Translations under genes and position numbers: made by a program
Assembly (NCBI RefSeq): GCF_019599275.1
Contig: NZ_JAHZTD010000003.1
Location: forward strand, 62,001-126,000
DNA from: Hymenobacter sp. HSC-4F20
GTDB lineage: Bacteria > Bacteroidota > Bacteroidia > Cytophagales > Hymenobacteraceae
Length of the DNA: 64,000 nt
Direction of reading: 5' to 3'
Notes under the pieces: model-generated
Told to the model about the DNA's origin: nothing
Seen by the model: the letters and a program-made list of their open reading frames with translations, nothing else
Databases searched by the model: none
Shown here: positions 7,766 to 16,370 of the stretch, piece after piece
Position numbering within the stretch: position 1 is the stretch's first letter
How the letters are laid out: every line of letters starts with the position of its first letter

Positions 7766-8077
7766 ATGCTTGGGCCGCTTAGCGTAAACGAACTCATACG
7801 CTACCCAGACAAAAGCTCCCGCTCAAGCACCGGTAGGCTGTTCAGAGAGCCGCTAAGCTGAGCCTTAGCCCAACGCAGCAAGGCCACCAACCAGAGCCGT
7901 AGGTCCTACCAGGTGCGTCTGGAAGGAACGGGCTGCAACCCGCCGGGGTTTTCTGTGTCTTACCCGCATCATCACCCCACCCCAACCCGGCCTTAACCTT
8001 CAATAGGTGGTTAGCGTTGTGACGGTTGCACTCCAACCGGCCGCGGCGTTGCGGCGGGCACCACTCCCCCGAGGCAC
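7766..8077. other. Divergent intergenic region upstream of the RND operon
   Basis: A stretch of 312 bases between the ATL gene and the efflux adaptor. I see no gene. A short palindrome GTAGGTCCTAC lies at 7899-7909 and an inverted AACCC/GGGTT around 7940-7955. Either could be an operator for the efflux genes, but nothing ties them to a known regulator, and no regulator gene is adjacent. Confidence 0.4.
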
Positions 8078-9238
8078 ATGCAAACCCAAGAACACCCCAC
8101 GCAAGAAATTACCGAAACTCGCTCCAGCGGAGCCGGCCGCCGCATTATCTGGCTGCTGGTAGCATTGGCCGTAGTAGGCGCCCTGGCTTTCATCAAGATA
8201 AAGTTTTTTCCTTCCCAAAGTGCCGAGGGCAAAGGGGGCGGTGGCAAGGGTGCTGCTGGGGCCGGTAAAGGTGCCTCGGGTGGGGCCGGGAGCAAAGGCG
8301 GGCAGAAGCTACCCGTGCAGGTATATGTAGTACAAGCTACCAACCTGGCCGATGAAGTAGCTGCCACGGGTTCCATTCTGGCCGAGGAATCGGTGATTAT
8401 TAAAAGCGAAATTTCGGGCAAAATCACCAGCCTCAATATCAAGGAAGGGCAACCCGTCAGCAAGGGACAACTGCTGTTCAGCATCAACGCCGACGAAATT
8501 CAGTCAAACCTGCGCAAGCAGGAGTACAATATCAAGCTTTACCGCGACCAGGAGCGGCGGCAGCGCACCCTGCTCGATAAAGAGTATATCAGCGCCCAGG
8601 AATACGAGCAGGCCAATAATCAGCTACTTACGGCTCAGGCTGACTTGCAAACCTTGCGTGCTTCCCTGGCCAAAGCCTACGTGCGGGCGCCCTTTGCCGG
8701 CGTACTGGGCCTGACTACGGCTACAGTGGGTACCTACGTGAGCCCCGGCGCCGAAATAACCACTCTGTCCAAGGTCAAGCCAGTGAAAATCAACTTCACG
8801 GTACCCAGCCGCTTCTCGAACCTGGTGCGCACCGGCGACCCTATTACCATTACCGACGAGGCTTCGAACAAGAAGTACGAAGCTAAAGTCTACGCCCTGG
8901 ATCCGCAGATTGACCCTGTGAGCCGCACCCAAACCGTGCGCGCCCGCTATGCCAACAGCAACAATGAGCTGCGCCCCGGCGCTTTCGTGAAAGTAAACCT
9001 GCAACTCGGCCAAACCTCGGAAGCCTTGCAGGTACCCACCGAAGCCGTAATTCCCGAAGCGGCTGGCTACAGCGTGTACACGGTGCAAGGCGGCAAAATG
9101 GTCCCGAAGAAGGTGAAGATTGGGGTACGCTCGGCCCGCCTGATTCAGATCACCGAAGGCATTGCCGTCGGGGACTCCATAATTCGCACGGGCATTCTAC
9201 AGGTTAAACCTGGTGATGCTGTGCGCGTTACTAAGTAA
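8078..9238 (+). CDS. RND efflux periplasmic adaptor (HlyD/AcrA family)
   Basis: Membrane fusion protein linking an inner-membrane RND pump to an outer-membrane channel. The 386 residues show one N-terminal transmembrane anchor (about 24-44) and an unusual Gly/Lys/Ala-rich linker (about 47-77). The lipoyl-like half motif VIIKSEISGKITSLNIKEGQ and a helical hairpin follow, then the second half motif YVRAPFAGVLGLTTATVGTY, a beta-barrel and the membrane-proximal domain. The pump gene lies 441 bases downstream, with an unrelated insertion-type gene between them. Substrates cannot be inferred. The stop codon sits at the edge of an AT-rich inverted repeat. Confidence 0.93.
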   Translation: MQTQEHPTQEITETRSSGAGRRIIWLLVALAVVGALAFIKIKFFPSQSAEGKGGGGKGAAGAGKGASGGAGSKGGQKLPVQVYVVQATNLADEVAATGSILAEESVIIKSEISGKITSLNIKEGQPVSKGQLLFSINADEIQSNLRKQEYNIKLYRDQERRQRTLLDKEYISAQEYEQANNQLLTAQADLQTLRASLAKAYVRAPFAGVLGLTTATVGTYVSPGAEITTLSKVKPVKINFTVPSRFSNLVRTGDPITITDEASNKKYEAKVYALDPQIDPVSRTQTVRARYANSNNELRPGAFVKVNLQLGQTSEALQVPTEAVIPEAAGYSVYTVQGGKMVPKKVKIGVRSARLIQITEGIAVGDSIIRTGILQVKPGDAVRVTK

Positions 9239-9670
9239 TTAATAATTAACAATTAGTAATTAGTGATTATAGCTCAATGACATGAAGGAAGACAATATAA
9301 TTCTTCATAAAAGCTACAGCTTGGCTGTGCGCATCGTGAAACTCAGTCAATATTTAAGCAAAGAAAAACAGGCCTTTCAATTAGCAGACCAGATTCGACG
9401 TAGCGGCACTTCTATTGGTGCCAATATGGAGGAAGCTATTGGGGGCCTTTCTCGTAAAGACTTTGTAGCAAAATGTGGTATAGCGTACAAGGAGGCTCGG
9501 GAGACGCATTACTGGCTTCGTTTGCTACGTGATACCGATTACATAGCGCCAACTCAGGCTGCGTCTTTACTACAGGATTGTGAAGAAGTATTAAAAATAA
9601 TAACGGCTATTATTCGCTCTTCTCGAGATGTACCCGCCAATTCTTAATTATTAATTTCTAATTACTAATT
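9237..9670 (+). mobile_element. Insertion-like element: four-helix-bundle gene within AT-rich inverted repeats
   Basis: A 434-base block between the adaptor and pump genes. The ends, 9237-9268 and 9639-9670, are 32-base AT-only-looking sequences that are inverted relative to each other at 25 of 32 positions. Each is built from units like AATTAGTAATTAG and AATTAATAATTAA. The enclosed gene is clearly AT-richer than its neighbours. Stop codons of the adaptor and of the enclosed gene both fall in or at the repeats. No transposase is present, so mobility, if any, must be supplied in trans. No target-site duplication is obvious by eye. Confidence 0.6.
9282..9647 (+). CDS. Four helix bundle protein (S23/IVS family)
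   Basis: A 121-residue all-helical protein of the family first found in 23S rRNA intervening sequences and as stand-alone genes in Bacteroidota. Typical blocks are YSLAVRIVKLSQYL, QLADQIRRSGTSIGANMEEA and FVAKCGIAYKEARETHYWLR. Related proteins (Avd of diversity-generating retroelements) form basic pentamers that bind nucleic acid; the role of stand-alone copies is unknown. The gene interrupts an RND efflux operon and has lower GC and different codon use from its neighbours, which points to insertion. It is in the operon's orientation and could be read through. Confidence 0.9.
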   Translation: MKEDNIILHKSYSLAVRIVKLSQYLSKEKQAFQLADQIRRSGTSIGANMEEAIGGLSRKDFVAKCGIAYKEARETHYWLRLLRDTDYIAPTQAASLLQDCEEVLKIITAIIRSSRDVPANS

Positions 9671-9679
9671 GACGAAGTC

Positions 9680-12600
9680 ATGAGTCTTTCCTCCACTAGT
9701 ATCAACCGGCCGGTGCTCGCCATTGTGATGAGCCTGGTCATCGTGATTTTCGGGGTGATTGGGTTTCGTTACCTCAGCGTGCGGGAGTACCCCAGCGTTG
9801 ACCCGCCCATCATCACCGTATCGGCCTCTTATACCGGTGCCTCCGCCGACGTCATGCAGGGCCAGGTAACGGAGCCGCTGGAAGAAGCCCTCAACGGTAT
9901 TCAGGGCATCAAGAACCTGACCTCGAACTCCCGCGACGGACGCACCCAGATTACGGTAGAGTTTGACCTTGATGCCGACCTGGAAACGGCGGCCAACGAC
10001 GTGCGCGACAAGGTATCGGGGGCCCAGGGCCGCCTACCCCGCGACATTGACCCTCCCGTGGTCAGCAAGGCCAACGCCGACTCCCAACCCATTGTAATGA
10101 CCTACCTCAGCTCCAGCCAGCGCAACCTGCTGGAGCTGACCGACTATGCCAACAACACCCTCAAAGAGCGCCTCCAAACCATTCCAGGCGTTTCGGAAGT
10201 GCGGGTGTACGGGGAGCGGAAGTATTCCATGCGCTTGTGGCTGGACCCGGTGAAACTCTCCGCCCTGGGCGTGAGCCCCGTGGATGTGCAGGCCGCCCTT
10301 ACCCGCGAAAACGTGGAGCTGCCCAGCGGCTCGGTACAAGGGGAGGCTACTCAGCTGACGCTACGCACCATGGGCCGCCTGTCGTCGGTAGAAGACTTCA
10401 ACAACCTGATTATCCGGCAGGATGAATCTTCGCTGGTGCGCCTCTCCGACATCGGCTACGCCGAACTCTATCCCGAGAACGACCAAACCATCTTCAAGGT
10501 GAACGGCGTGCCGATGGTAGGTCTGGCCGTTATTCCGCAGCCGGGCTCTAACCAAATTGACATTGCCGACGAGTTCAACCAGCGCATTGCCCTCTACGGC
10601 AAAGACCTGCCCAAGGACCTGGTGCTGAAGCCGGGCTTCGATAACTCAGTGTTTATCCGCAAGTCTATTAACGAGGTAGAGCACACCATCATTGAGGCCT
10701 TCGTGCTGGTAGTAATTATCATCTTCCTGTTCCTGCGCGACTGGCGTTCTACCATCATTCCGGTGGTAGCCATTCCGGTGTCACTGGTAGGTATCTTCTT
10801 CGTGATGTACCTGATGAACTTCTCCATCAATGTGCTCACGCTGCTGGCGGTGGTACTGGCCATTGGCCTGGTAGTGGACGACGCCATTGTGGTGCTGGAA
10901 AATATTTACTCCCGCATTGAGGAAGGCGAAGACCCGAAAACTGCCGCTATTAAAGGCTCCGAGGAAATTCTGATGGCCGTTGTCAGCACCACCATTGTAC
11001 TGGCGGCTGTATTCCTACCCGTGGTGTTCCTGACCGGTATTACCGGTCGTCTGTTCCGGGAGTTTGGTATTGTGGTGGCTGGTTCGGTACTGATTTCGGC
11101 CTTCGTGTCCCTCACCCTGACACCGATGATGTGCTCGGTGCTGCTCAAGCGCCAGGAAACGCACAACTGGTTTTACCGCAAAACTGAGCCCTTCTTCCAG
11201 AAGATGATTGGCGGCTACCAAAGCAGCCTGGAAAGCTTCCTGCGCAACCGCTGGATGGCCTGGCTGATGGTGGTGGGTACGGGGGTAGGCATTTGGTTTT
11301 TCATGAAAGTGATTCCCTCGGAGCTGGCACCAGTAGAGGACCGAAGCCGCGTAAACATCAATGCCACCGGCCCGGAAGGTGCTTCGTTTGAGTTCATGGA
11401 TGCCTACATGACCCAGCTCACGAAGCTGGCCATGGACTCGACCGGCGAGCAGAACCTGAGCAGCGTGTTTGCCGTGACCTCGCCCGGTTTCGGGGGGGGC
11501 TCCAACTCTGGTACGGCCCGGGTGCTGCTGCTGGATGCCGATGAGCGGAAACTGGGCCAGCAGCAGATATCGGATAAGCTCAGCGCCGGCGTGAAGAAAC
11601 TGACGGCTGCCCGTACCTCGGTGTCGCAGGACCAGAGTATTGGTAGCGGCGGCGGGGGCCTACCGGTGCAGTTCGTTATCCAGACCCAGGACTTCGACAA
11701 GCTGCGCACGGCCGTTCCGAAATTCCTGGATGCCGCCCGCCAGGACCCGACCTTCCAGTTCGTGGATGTCAACCTGAAGTTCAACAAGCCGGAGCTGCGC
11801 GTGAATATTGACCGGGAGAAAGCTCAGAGCTTAGGCGTATCGGTGCAGAGCATCAGCCAGACGCTGCAGTCGGGCCTCAGTGGGCAGCGCTACGGCTACT
11901 TCATTCGGGAAGGCAAACAGTATCAGATTATCGGGCAGGTAGCGCGCGAAGACCGCAGCCAGCCGTTGGATGTGCGCTTGCTTTCCGTGAAGAATGCAGA
12001 TGGGGAGCTAATCCAATTGGACAACGTAATTCGGTTGGAAGAAAGCAGCACGCCACCTCAGCTCTACCGTTTCAACCGCTACAACTCGGCTACCTTCTCA
12101 GCCTCTTTGGCTCCGGGCCGGACCCTCGGCGACGGTATTGCCGCCATGCAGGCCATTGCCGACAAAAACCTTGACGACACCTTTTCTACCGAACTCGCCG
12201 GCGCGTCCCGCGACTTCCAGGAAAGCTCTTCCTCCCTGGTCTTTGCCTTTGGATTGGCGCTGGTGCTGATTTATCTGGTGCTAGCGGCGCAATTCGAAAG
12301 CTTCCGCGACCCGGTAATTATCATGGTGACGGTGCCGCTGGCCCTGTCCGGCGCCCTGCTCAGCCTGTGGTACTTCAACCAGACCCTCAACCTGTTCTCC
12401 CAGATCGGCATTATCATGCTGGTAGGCCTGGTCACGAAGAACGGTATCCTGATTGTGGAGTTTGCCAACCAGCAGGTAGAGAATGGCAAAGACTACATGA
12501 CGGGCCTGATTGAAGGCGCTACCGCCCGTTTCCGTCCCATCCTGATGACTTCTTTGTGCGCCATCTTGGGTATTTTGCCCATTGCCGTGGCTACCGGTGC

Positions 12601-12760
12601 GGGTGCGCTTAGCCGCCGGGCCATGGGCATCGGGGTAGTAGGCGGCTTGTTTTTTGCCACGGCGCTTACCCTCTATGTGGTACCAGTTATGTATTCGTAC
12701 TTCGCTACGGCTAAAAAGCACAAGCAGCCCGAAGCCGAGCGAAAGGCCGTAGCAGCATAG
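9680..12760 (+). CDS. RND efflux permease, hydrophobe/amphiphile type (AcrB/MexB-like)
   Basis: Proton-driven inner-membrane pump of 1026 residues. It shows the normal N-terminal helix and opening SLSSTSINRPVLAIVMSLVI and the repeated porter domains. Transmembrane helix 4 carries the proton-relay Asp pair in AIGLVVDDAIVVLENI. The second half is a repeat with VTKNGILIVEFANQ in helix 10. The C-terminal region ends in a basic tail. It forms an operon with the adaptor (8078) and the TolC-type channel (12817). Substrate is not predictable from sequence by eye. Only the four-helix-bundle insertion upstream is unusual. Confidence 0.96.
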   Translation: MSLSSTSINRPVLAIVMSLVIVIFGVIGFRYLSVREYPSVDPPIITVSASYTGASADVMQGQVTEPLEEALNGIQGIKNLTSNSRDGRTQITVEFDLDADLETAANDVRDKVSGAQGRLPRDIDPPVVSKANADSQPIVMTYLSSSQRNLLELTDYANNTLKERLQTIPGVSEVRVYGERKYSMRLWLDPVKLSALGVSPVDVQAALTRENVELPSGSVQGEATQLTLRTMGRLSSVEDFNNLIIRQDESSLVRLSDIGYAELYPENDQTIFKVNGVPMVGLAVIPQPGSNQIDIADEFNQRIALYGKDLPKDLVLKPGFDNSVFIRKSINEVEHTIIEAFVLVVIIIFLFLRDWRSTIIPVVAIPVSLVGIFFVMYLMNFSINVLTLLAVVLAIGLVVDDAIVVLENIYSRIEEGEDPKTAAIKGSEEILMAVVSTTIVLAAVFLPVVFLTGITGRLFREFGIVVAGSVLISAFVSLTLTPMMCSVLLKRQETHNWFYRKTEPFFQKMIGGYQSSLESFLRNRWMAWLMVVGTGVGIWFFMKVIPSELAPVEDRSRVNINATGPEGASFEFMDAYMTQLTKLAMDSTGEQNLSSVFAVTSPGFGGGSNSGTARVLLLDADERKLGQQQISDKLSAGVKKLTAARTSVSQDQSIGSGGGGLPVQFVIQTQDFDKLRTAVPKFLDAARQDPTFQFVDVNLKFNKPELRVNIDREKAQSLGVSVQSISQTLQSGLSGQRYGYFIREGKQYQIIGQVAREDRSQPLDVRLLSVKNADGELIQLDNVIRLEESSTPPQLYRFNRYNSATFSASLAPGRTLGDGIAAMQAIADKNLDDTFSTELAGASRDFQESSSSLVFAFGLALVLIYLVLAAQFESFRDPVIIMVTVPLALSGALLSLWYFNQTLNLFSQIGIIMLVGLVTKNGILIVEFANQQVENGKDYMTGLIEGATARFRPILMTSLCAILGILPIAVATGAGALSRRAMGIGVVGGLFFATALTLYVVPVMYSYFATAKKHKQPEAERKAVAA

Positions 12761-12816
12761 CCGTGCCGTATCCTTCTGTATTTCAACCGCCCTGTTTTCA
12801 GCAGCTGATTCCCTTC

Positions 12817-14241
12817 ATGCGTCGTTCTGTTCTTGCTGCTTTTTTGCTCGCCGCTCCCCTACCCTTGCTGGCTCAGCAGCCGGTGCTACCCTCGCGTCAG
12901 CCTACTACCCAGCCCCAAAGCAAACCCCAAACGGAAAAGCCCGAAACGGTAGCGCCGGCCCCTTTCCTGACCCTAGCGGATGCCATCCGCATCGGGGTAG
13001 AAAACAACTATGACATCCGGCTTTCCCGTCAGGACGTGCGTATTGCCGAAAACAATGTGACCCGCGGCAACGCCGGCCAGCTGCCCACCGTGAACGGCAA
13101 CCTCACCCGCACCTTCAACCGCAACAACGTGCGGCAGGAGTCCTCTAGCCGGCCTGAGCCCAGCATTGCCAATGGGGCCCAGTCGAACCTGTTGAATGCC
13201 AACGTAGCAGCTACCTGGACGATTTTCGACGGGTTTGGGATGTTTATTGCCTACGACCGGCTGAAGGCACTGGCCCAAAGCCAGCGGCAGCTCACGCGTG
13301 CTACCCTGGAAGAAACCGTTGCCAACATCACCGACGCCTACTTTGTGGTGGTGCGCGAGTCGGGCAAGATTAATTCCATTGAGGAAGCCCTGAAAATCGG
13401 GCAGGCCCGCATCGACCTGACCCAGGCCCGGGTAGACGTAGGCGTAAGCGCCAAGGTAGAAGTGCTGACCGCCCGCGTCGATTACAACGCCGACCGCTCG
13501 GCGCTCATTCAGCAGCAGGAAGCCCTGAAAACCGCCAAAATTAGCCTCAATAACCTGCTAGGCCGCAACCCGAATTTGGATTTTCAGCCCCAGGATTCCA
13601 TTGTAGTTTCCCAAAACCTAAACCGGGAGGCGGTGCTGCAAGCTGTACGCCAGAACAACCCCCGCCTGCAGCAGGCGCGCACGAATACGGAGGTAGCTAC
13701 CTACGACCGTCGGCTGGTCCGGGCTTCCCGGTTCCCACAGATCGGGCTTACCTCCGGTTACGGCCTGAACCGCAACATCAACGGTGCGGCCTTCTTTGGT
13801 TCCCAGTTGGTTACCAATACCAGCCGCACCTATGGCCTGAACTATGGGGTAGTAGCCTCAGTACCCATTTTCGATGGCTTTAACCGCAACCGCCTGGAGC
13901 AGAACGCCCGCGTAGTTGAAGAGCAAAGCCGCCTGCAGCTCGACCAGACCCAGCTCCAGCTTGATGCCGAAGCGGAGCAGGCCTGGGCTCAGTACCAGAA
14001 CCGCCTGCAGCTGCTGGAGCTGGAAGAAGCCAACATTCTGCTGGCCCGCGAAAACGTGGCTATTGCTCTAGAGCGCTACCGACTGGGGCTTCTTACCCCC
14101 ATTGCCTTGCGTGAAGCCCAGCGTACCCAGCTCGACGCTGAAGTTCGCCTGCTCGATATTCGCTACCAGGCGAAGCAAGCCGAAATTGTGCTGCGCCGCC
14201 TGAGCAGCGGCTTGGTGCAAGAAGGAACTACTCAGCGGTAA
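12817..14241 (+). CDS. TolC family outer-membrane efflux channel
   Basis: Outer-membrane partner of the RND pump. I place the start at the ATG at 12817, giving a clean signal peptide MRRSVLAAFLLAAPLPLLAQ; the earlier in-frame codon at 12763 would add a non-signal extension. The mature protein (about 454 residues) has two OEP repeats, each beginning with a DAIRIGVENNYDIRLSRQDV-like helix and ending in strand regions such as SVPIFDGFNRNRLEQNA. It begins 56 bases after the pump gene and ends shortly before a strong terminator, so it closes the operon. Confidence 0.92.
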   Translation: MRRSVLAAFLLAAPLPLLAQQPVLPSRQPTTQPQSKPQTEKPETVAPAPFLTLADAIRIGVENNYDIRLSRQDVRIAENNVTRGNAGQLPTVNGNLTRTFNRNNVRQESSSRPEPSIANGAQSNLLNANVAATWTIFDGFGMFIAYDRLKALAQSQRQLTRATLEETVANITDAYFVVVRESGKINSIEEALKIGQARIDLTQARVDVGVSAKVEVLTARVDYNADRSALIQQQEALKTAKISLNNLLGRNPNLDFQPQDSIVVSQNLNREAVLQAVRQNNPRLQQARTNTEVATYDRRLVRASRFPQIGLTSGYGLNRNINGAAFFGSQLVTNTSRTYGLNYGVVASVPIFDGFNRNRLEQNARVVEEQSRLQLDQTQLQLDAEAEQAWAQYQNRLQLLELEEANILLARENVAIALERYRLGLLTPIALREAQRTQLDAEVRLLDIRYQAKQAEIVLRRLSSGLVQEGTTQR

Positions 14242-14309
14242 GCACAGGCGGGTACCGCGGCTAGCCCGCAGTAGCTCGTGCACATCATAAGGGTAGACCT
14301 GGCCTTAAC

Positions 14310-14348
14310 AAACAGCCCGCTTCCTCGCGAGAGTAGGCGGGCTGTTTT
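14310..14348 (+). terminator. Intrinsic terminator of the RND operon
   Basis: AAACAGCCCGC (14310-14320) pairs perfectly with 14337-14347 and the T-run follows. It lies about 70 bases after the TolC gene, on the same strand. Confidence 0.8.
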
Positions 14349-14455
14349 GCGCTTGATTCTGCAGGCAGAGAATCCGTTTGGCCGCAAAAAACGTCCTTTT
14401 AGTGGGTGCTCCGGTAGGTCCGGCGAAGAAATTCTACAGGCTGGAACCACTACTA

Positions 14456-14463
14456 TAGTTTTG
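14456..14463 (+). promoter_or_regulatory. -7 element TAGTTTTG
   Basis: Full match to TAnnTTTG, 37 bases before the small ORF at 14500. No convincing TTTG lies at the -33 position. It is the main reason to believe the small downstream gene is expressed. Confidence 0.4.
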
Positions 14464-14499
14464 TTTCATCCTCAACGCCACCTCACCTACCTACTGCCA

Positions 14500-14673
14500 A
14501 TGTTTGCTTCTTTACTCCGCCTCACCCTGGTTTTTTTCGCATTGTCTTTCTGCCTGCCCACCGGGTCATCGGCGGCTGGCCTCACTGGCCGCGGTTTGCT
14601 TCCGGCGGTACGCGCCAAGATGAAAGGCCAGTATCATCTGCACCGTCCGAACTACCGTCCTTACCGTCGGTAG
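14500..14673 (+). CDS. Small exported peptide of unknown function
   Basis: A 57-residue product with a signal peptide (hydrophobic stretch about 5-18, cleavage likely after SSAA). The short mature part is basic and aromatic and ends HLHRPNYRPYRR. No family is recognised. Support comes from the -7 element at 14456-14463, the flanking terminators on both sides that make a self-contained unit, and the convincing signal sequence. It could still be spurious; a longer in-frame opening at 14278 reads through the upstream terminator and is unlikely. Confidence 0.5.
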   Translation: MFASLLRLTLVFFALSFCLPTGSSAAGLTGRGLLPAVRAKMKGQYHLHRPNYRPYRR

Positions 14674-14720
14674 CTTGCCATAAGACCGCTGAGAGAGTAG
14701 CCGCAAGCTACTTGCATAAC

Positions 14721-14794
14721 AGCCCGTCGCCTCGCTTTTGGCCGTGCCTCCTGTCGTGTTCAGGGGTAGCATAGCGAAGGCGAGGCGACGGGCT
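14721..14794. terminator. Convergent hairpin with large loop
   Basis: A perfect 15-bp stem, 14721-14735 with 14780-14794, encloses a 44-base loop that can fold further. T-run on the + side. It separates the small + gene from the convergent phospholipase-like gene and can serve both. Confidence 0.7.
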
Positions 14795-14817
14795 TTTTAT
14801 CTGGCAGCCGATGCACC

Positions 14818-16092
14818 TTAGGGAGTTGCTTTCACGTGCACTGCGCGTAGCTGTTGCAAGGCCTGCTGGGTTTCTTGTCGCTTTTCTTTTTCCTTTTCAT
14901 CCTCATCTACCGGCTCCTGGGTTGGGGTATCGTAGAAGGCAACTATATGCTGCTGCTGCGTGAGCGTGAGGTGGTCAAACTTCTTATCGGCCAGCTTGCG
15001 AAGCCACTCGCCGTAGGTTTCATCCGTTAGGGCGTACTCTCCCAGCTTGGTAGGCTTGCCGGTATCGAAGTCGGCATTGGGTAGCGGAATGGCGGCCAGG
15101 GTAGTATCGTGGGGCTCTTTCTCCAGCAGGGTGCAGTAGTTGCGCATCACCGTCCGGAAGCTGGCCTTGAATAGCTCCTGGGCTTCGGGAGTAGGCAGCT
15201 TAAAGGCAAAAGGCCGCAACGGCCCGATTTTGGGCAATACTCGCACGAAGTAAGATAAAATGCGGGCCCCGGTACCGGGGTGCTCGTAGTCGGTGCCGTA
15301 GCGCTGGCGGTACTCCCGCTCACTTTCTTTGTACACGTACTCGCGGCGGCGGGCCTGGGGGCTTAGCCGACGAATTTCCTTTTTCTGCGACTGCCACGCA
15401 GCCCGGCTGGCAATGGGAATCAGGCTGCGCACGGCAAACCGGAAGGAGCTGATGGCCAGATCTACGTTAAAGACCACTTGCCCTAGCTCCAGCCCATACG
15501 TTTTCAGAAATGCCCTTTCCAGCACCGGCTTGCTCACCTGGAAACCGATGTAGCGCTGGTAATCGGCAGTGCGGTAGCGGCCCGCTGCCACTTGCACCAC
15601 ATCGAAGGCAAACTCCAGCTGGGTATGCTGAATGGGAGCTTCTTCGTACGTAATGACGTCGCCAAACGTAGCCTTTAAATCGGGGTATACGCTGGGCATG
15701 GCGCGGTTAGTACCTTCGGGGTGCCCGTGAATGTCGGCGGCATAGTGGGCCAGCGCACCAAGGGCAAAGGCGTACTCATTTCGGTTGTGGGCCTCATCGA
15801 GCAGGGTGCGCACAAAGTCGCCGGAGCGCACGTAGTGGGTCAGGTTGGTGAACAGCTCCGAGCCGAAGGGGTAGTAGCCCATGTCCTGCAGAATGGAGCC
15901 GCCATAGGCAAAGCTCTTGGCTTCATTGAGCTGTTCTTCAGTGGCACCGGGGTAGCGGCTCTGCAACAGCGGCAGCATACAGCGCGTCCAGCTGGAATCG
16001 ACGTTGGCCTGGTGGGTAAGCACGGAGTAGGCCGCAGCCGGATGCGCAGTGAGTCCGAGCAGGACCAGTACGCCAAGTATCCATTTCAGCAT
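14818..16092 (-). CDS. Secreted zinc-dependent phospholipase C-like protein
   Basis: A 424-residue exported protein resembling the zinc-dependent phospholipase C / S1-P1 fold family. The ATG at 16092 gives a signal peptide, MLKWILGVLVLLGLTAHPAA, after which the mature chain starts near YSVLTHQ. Likely zinc ligands include that first His and the block ALGALAHYAADIHGHPEGTN, with alternating His and Asp as in the family. The C-terminus is Glu/Lys-rich. The substrate is not evident. It is monocistronic, with the hairpin at 14721-14794 as its terminator. An earlier in-frame ATG at 16116 adds eight residues and is less signal-like. Confidence 0.78.
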   Translation of the reverse strand: MLKWILGVLVLLGLTAHPAAAYSVLTHQANVDSSWTRCMLPLLQSRYPGATEEQLNEAKSFAYGGSILQDMGYYPFGSELFTNLTHYVRSGDFVRTLLDEAHNRNEYAFALGALAHYAADIHGHPEGTNRAMPSVYPDLKATFGDVITYEEAPIQHTQLEFAFDVVQVAAGRYRTADYQRYIGFQVSKPVLERAFLKTYGLELGQVVFNVDLAISSFRFAVRSLIPIASRAAWQSQKKEIRRLSPQARRREYVYKESEREYRQRYGTDYEHPGTGARILSYFVRVLPKIGPLRPFAFKLPTPEAQELFKASFRTVMRNYCTLLEKEPHDTTLAAIPLPNADFDTGKPTKLGEYALTDETYGEWLRKLADKKFDHLTLTQQQHIVAFYDTPTQEPVDEDEKEKEKRQETQQALQQLRAVHVKATP

Positions 16093-16357
16093 AAGGAGTA
16101 AGGCTGGGCCAGGCAATATAGCTCAACCGCAAGCTTTGCCAGTACGCGAGCCTGCAAGTCATGGTTGTAGCTACATAGATGGCGGTAGGAACAAACCTGC
16201 CACACGGGAATCGCCGTCAGGAACACGCTTTTCCCCTGACTACGAGAGTGAATGGCTGATGGTCGTGAACAGGAAAATTTCGGGCAACCTGAAGTCAGAC
16301 GAATTCCAAATTTGCAGGCTCCAGGTGTTTTCCTGAACAAGTCCCTGCCCCAGGAGT

Positions 16358-16365
16358 TACCTTTG
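16358..16365 (+). promoter_or_regulatory. -7 element TACCTTTG next to the start codon
   Basis: Full match to TAnnTTTG ending five bases before the ATG at 16371. Transcription would start at or beside the start codon, so the metal-efflux transcript would be leaderless or nearly so. The -33 region (TTTTCCTG near 16328-16335) is weak. Confidence 0.55.
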
Positions 16366-16370
16366 CCGAG

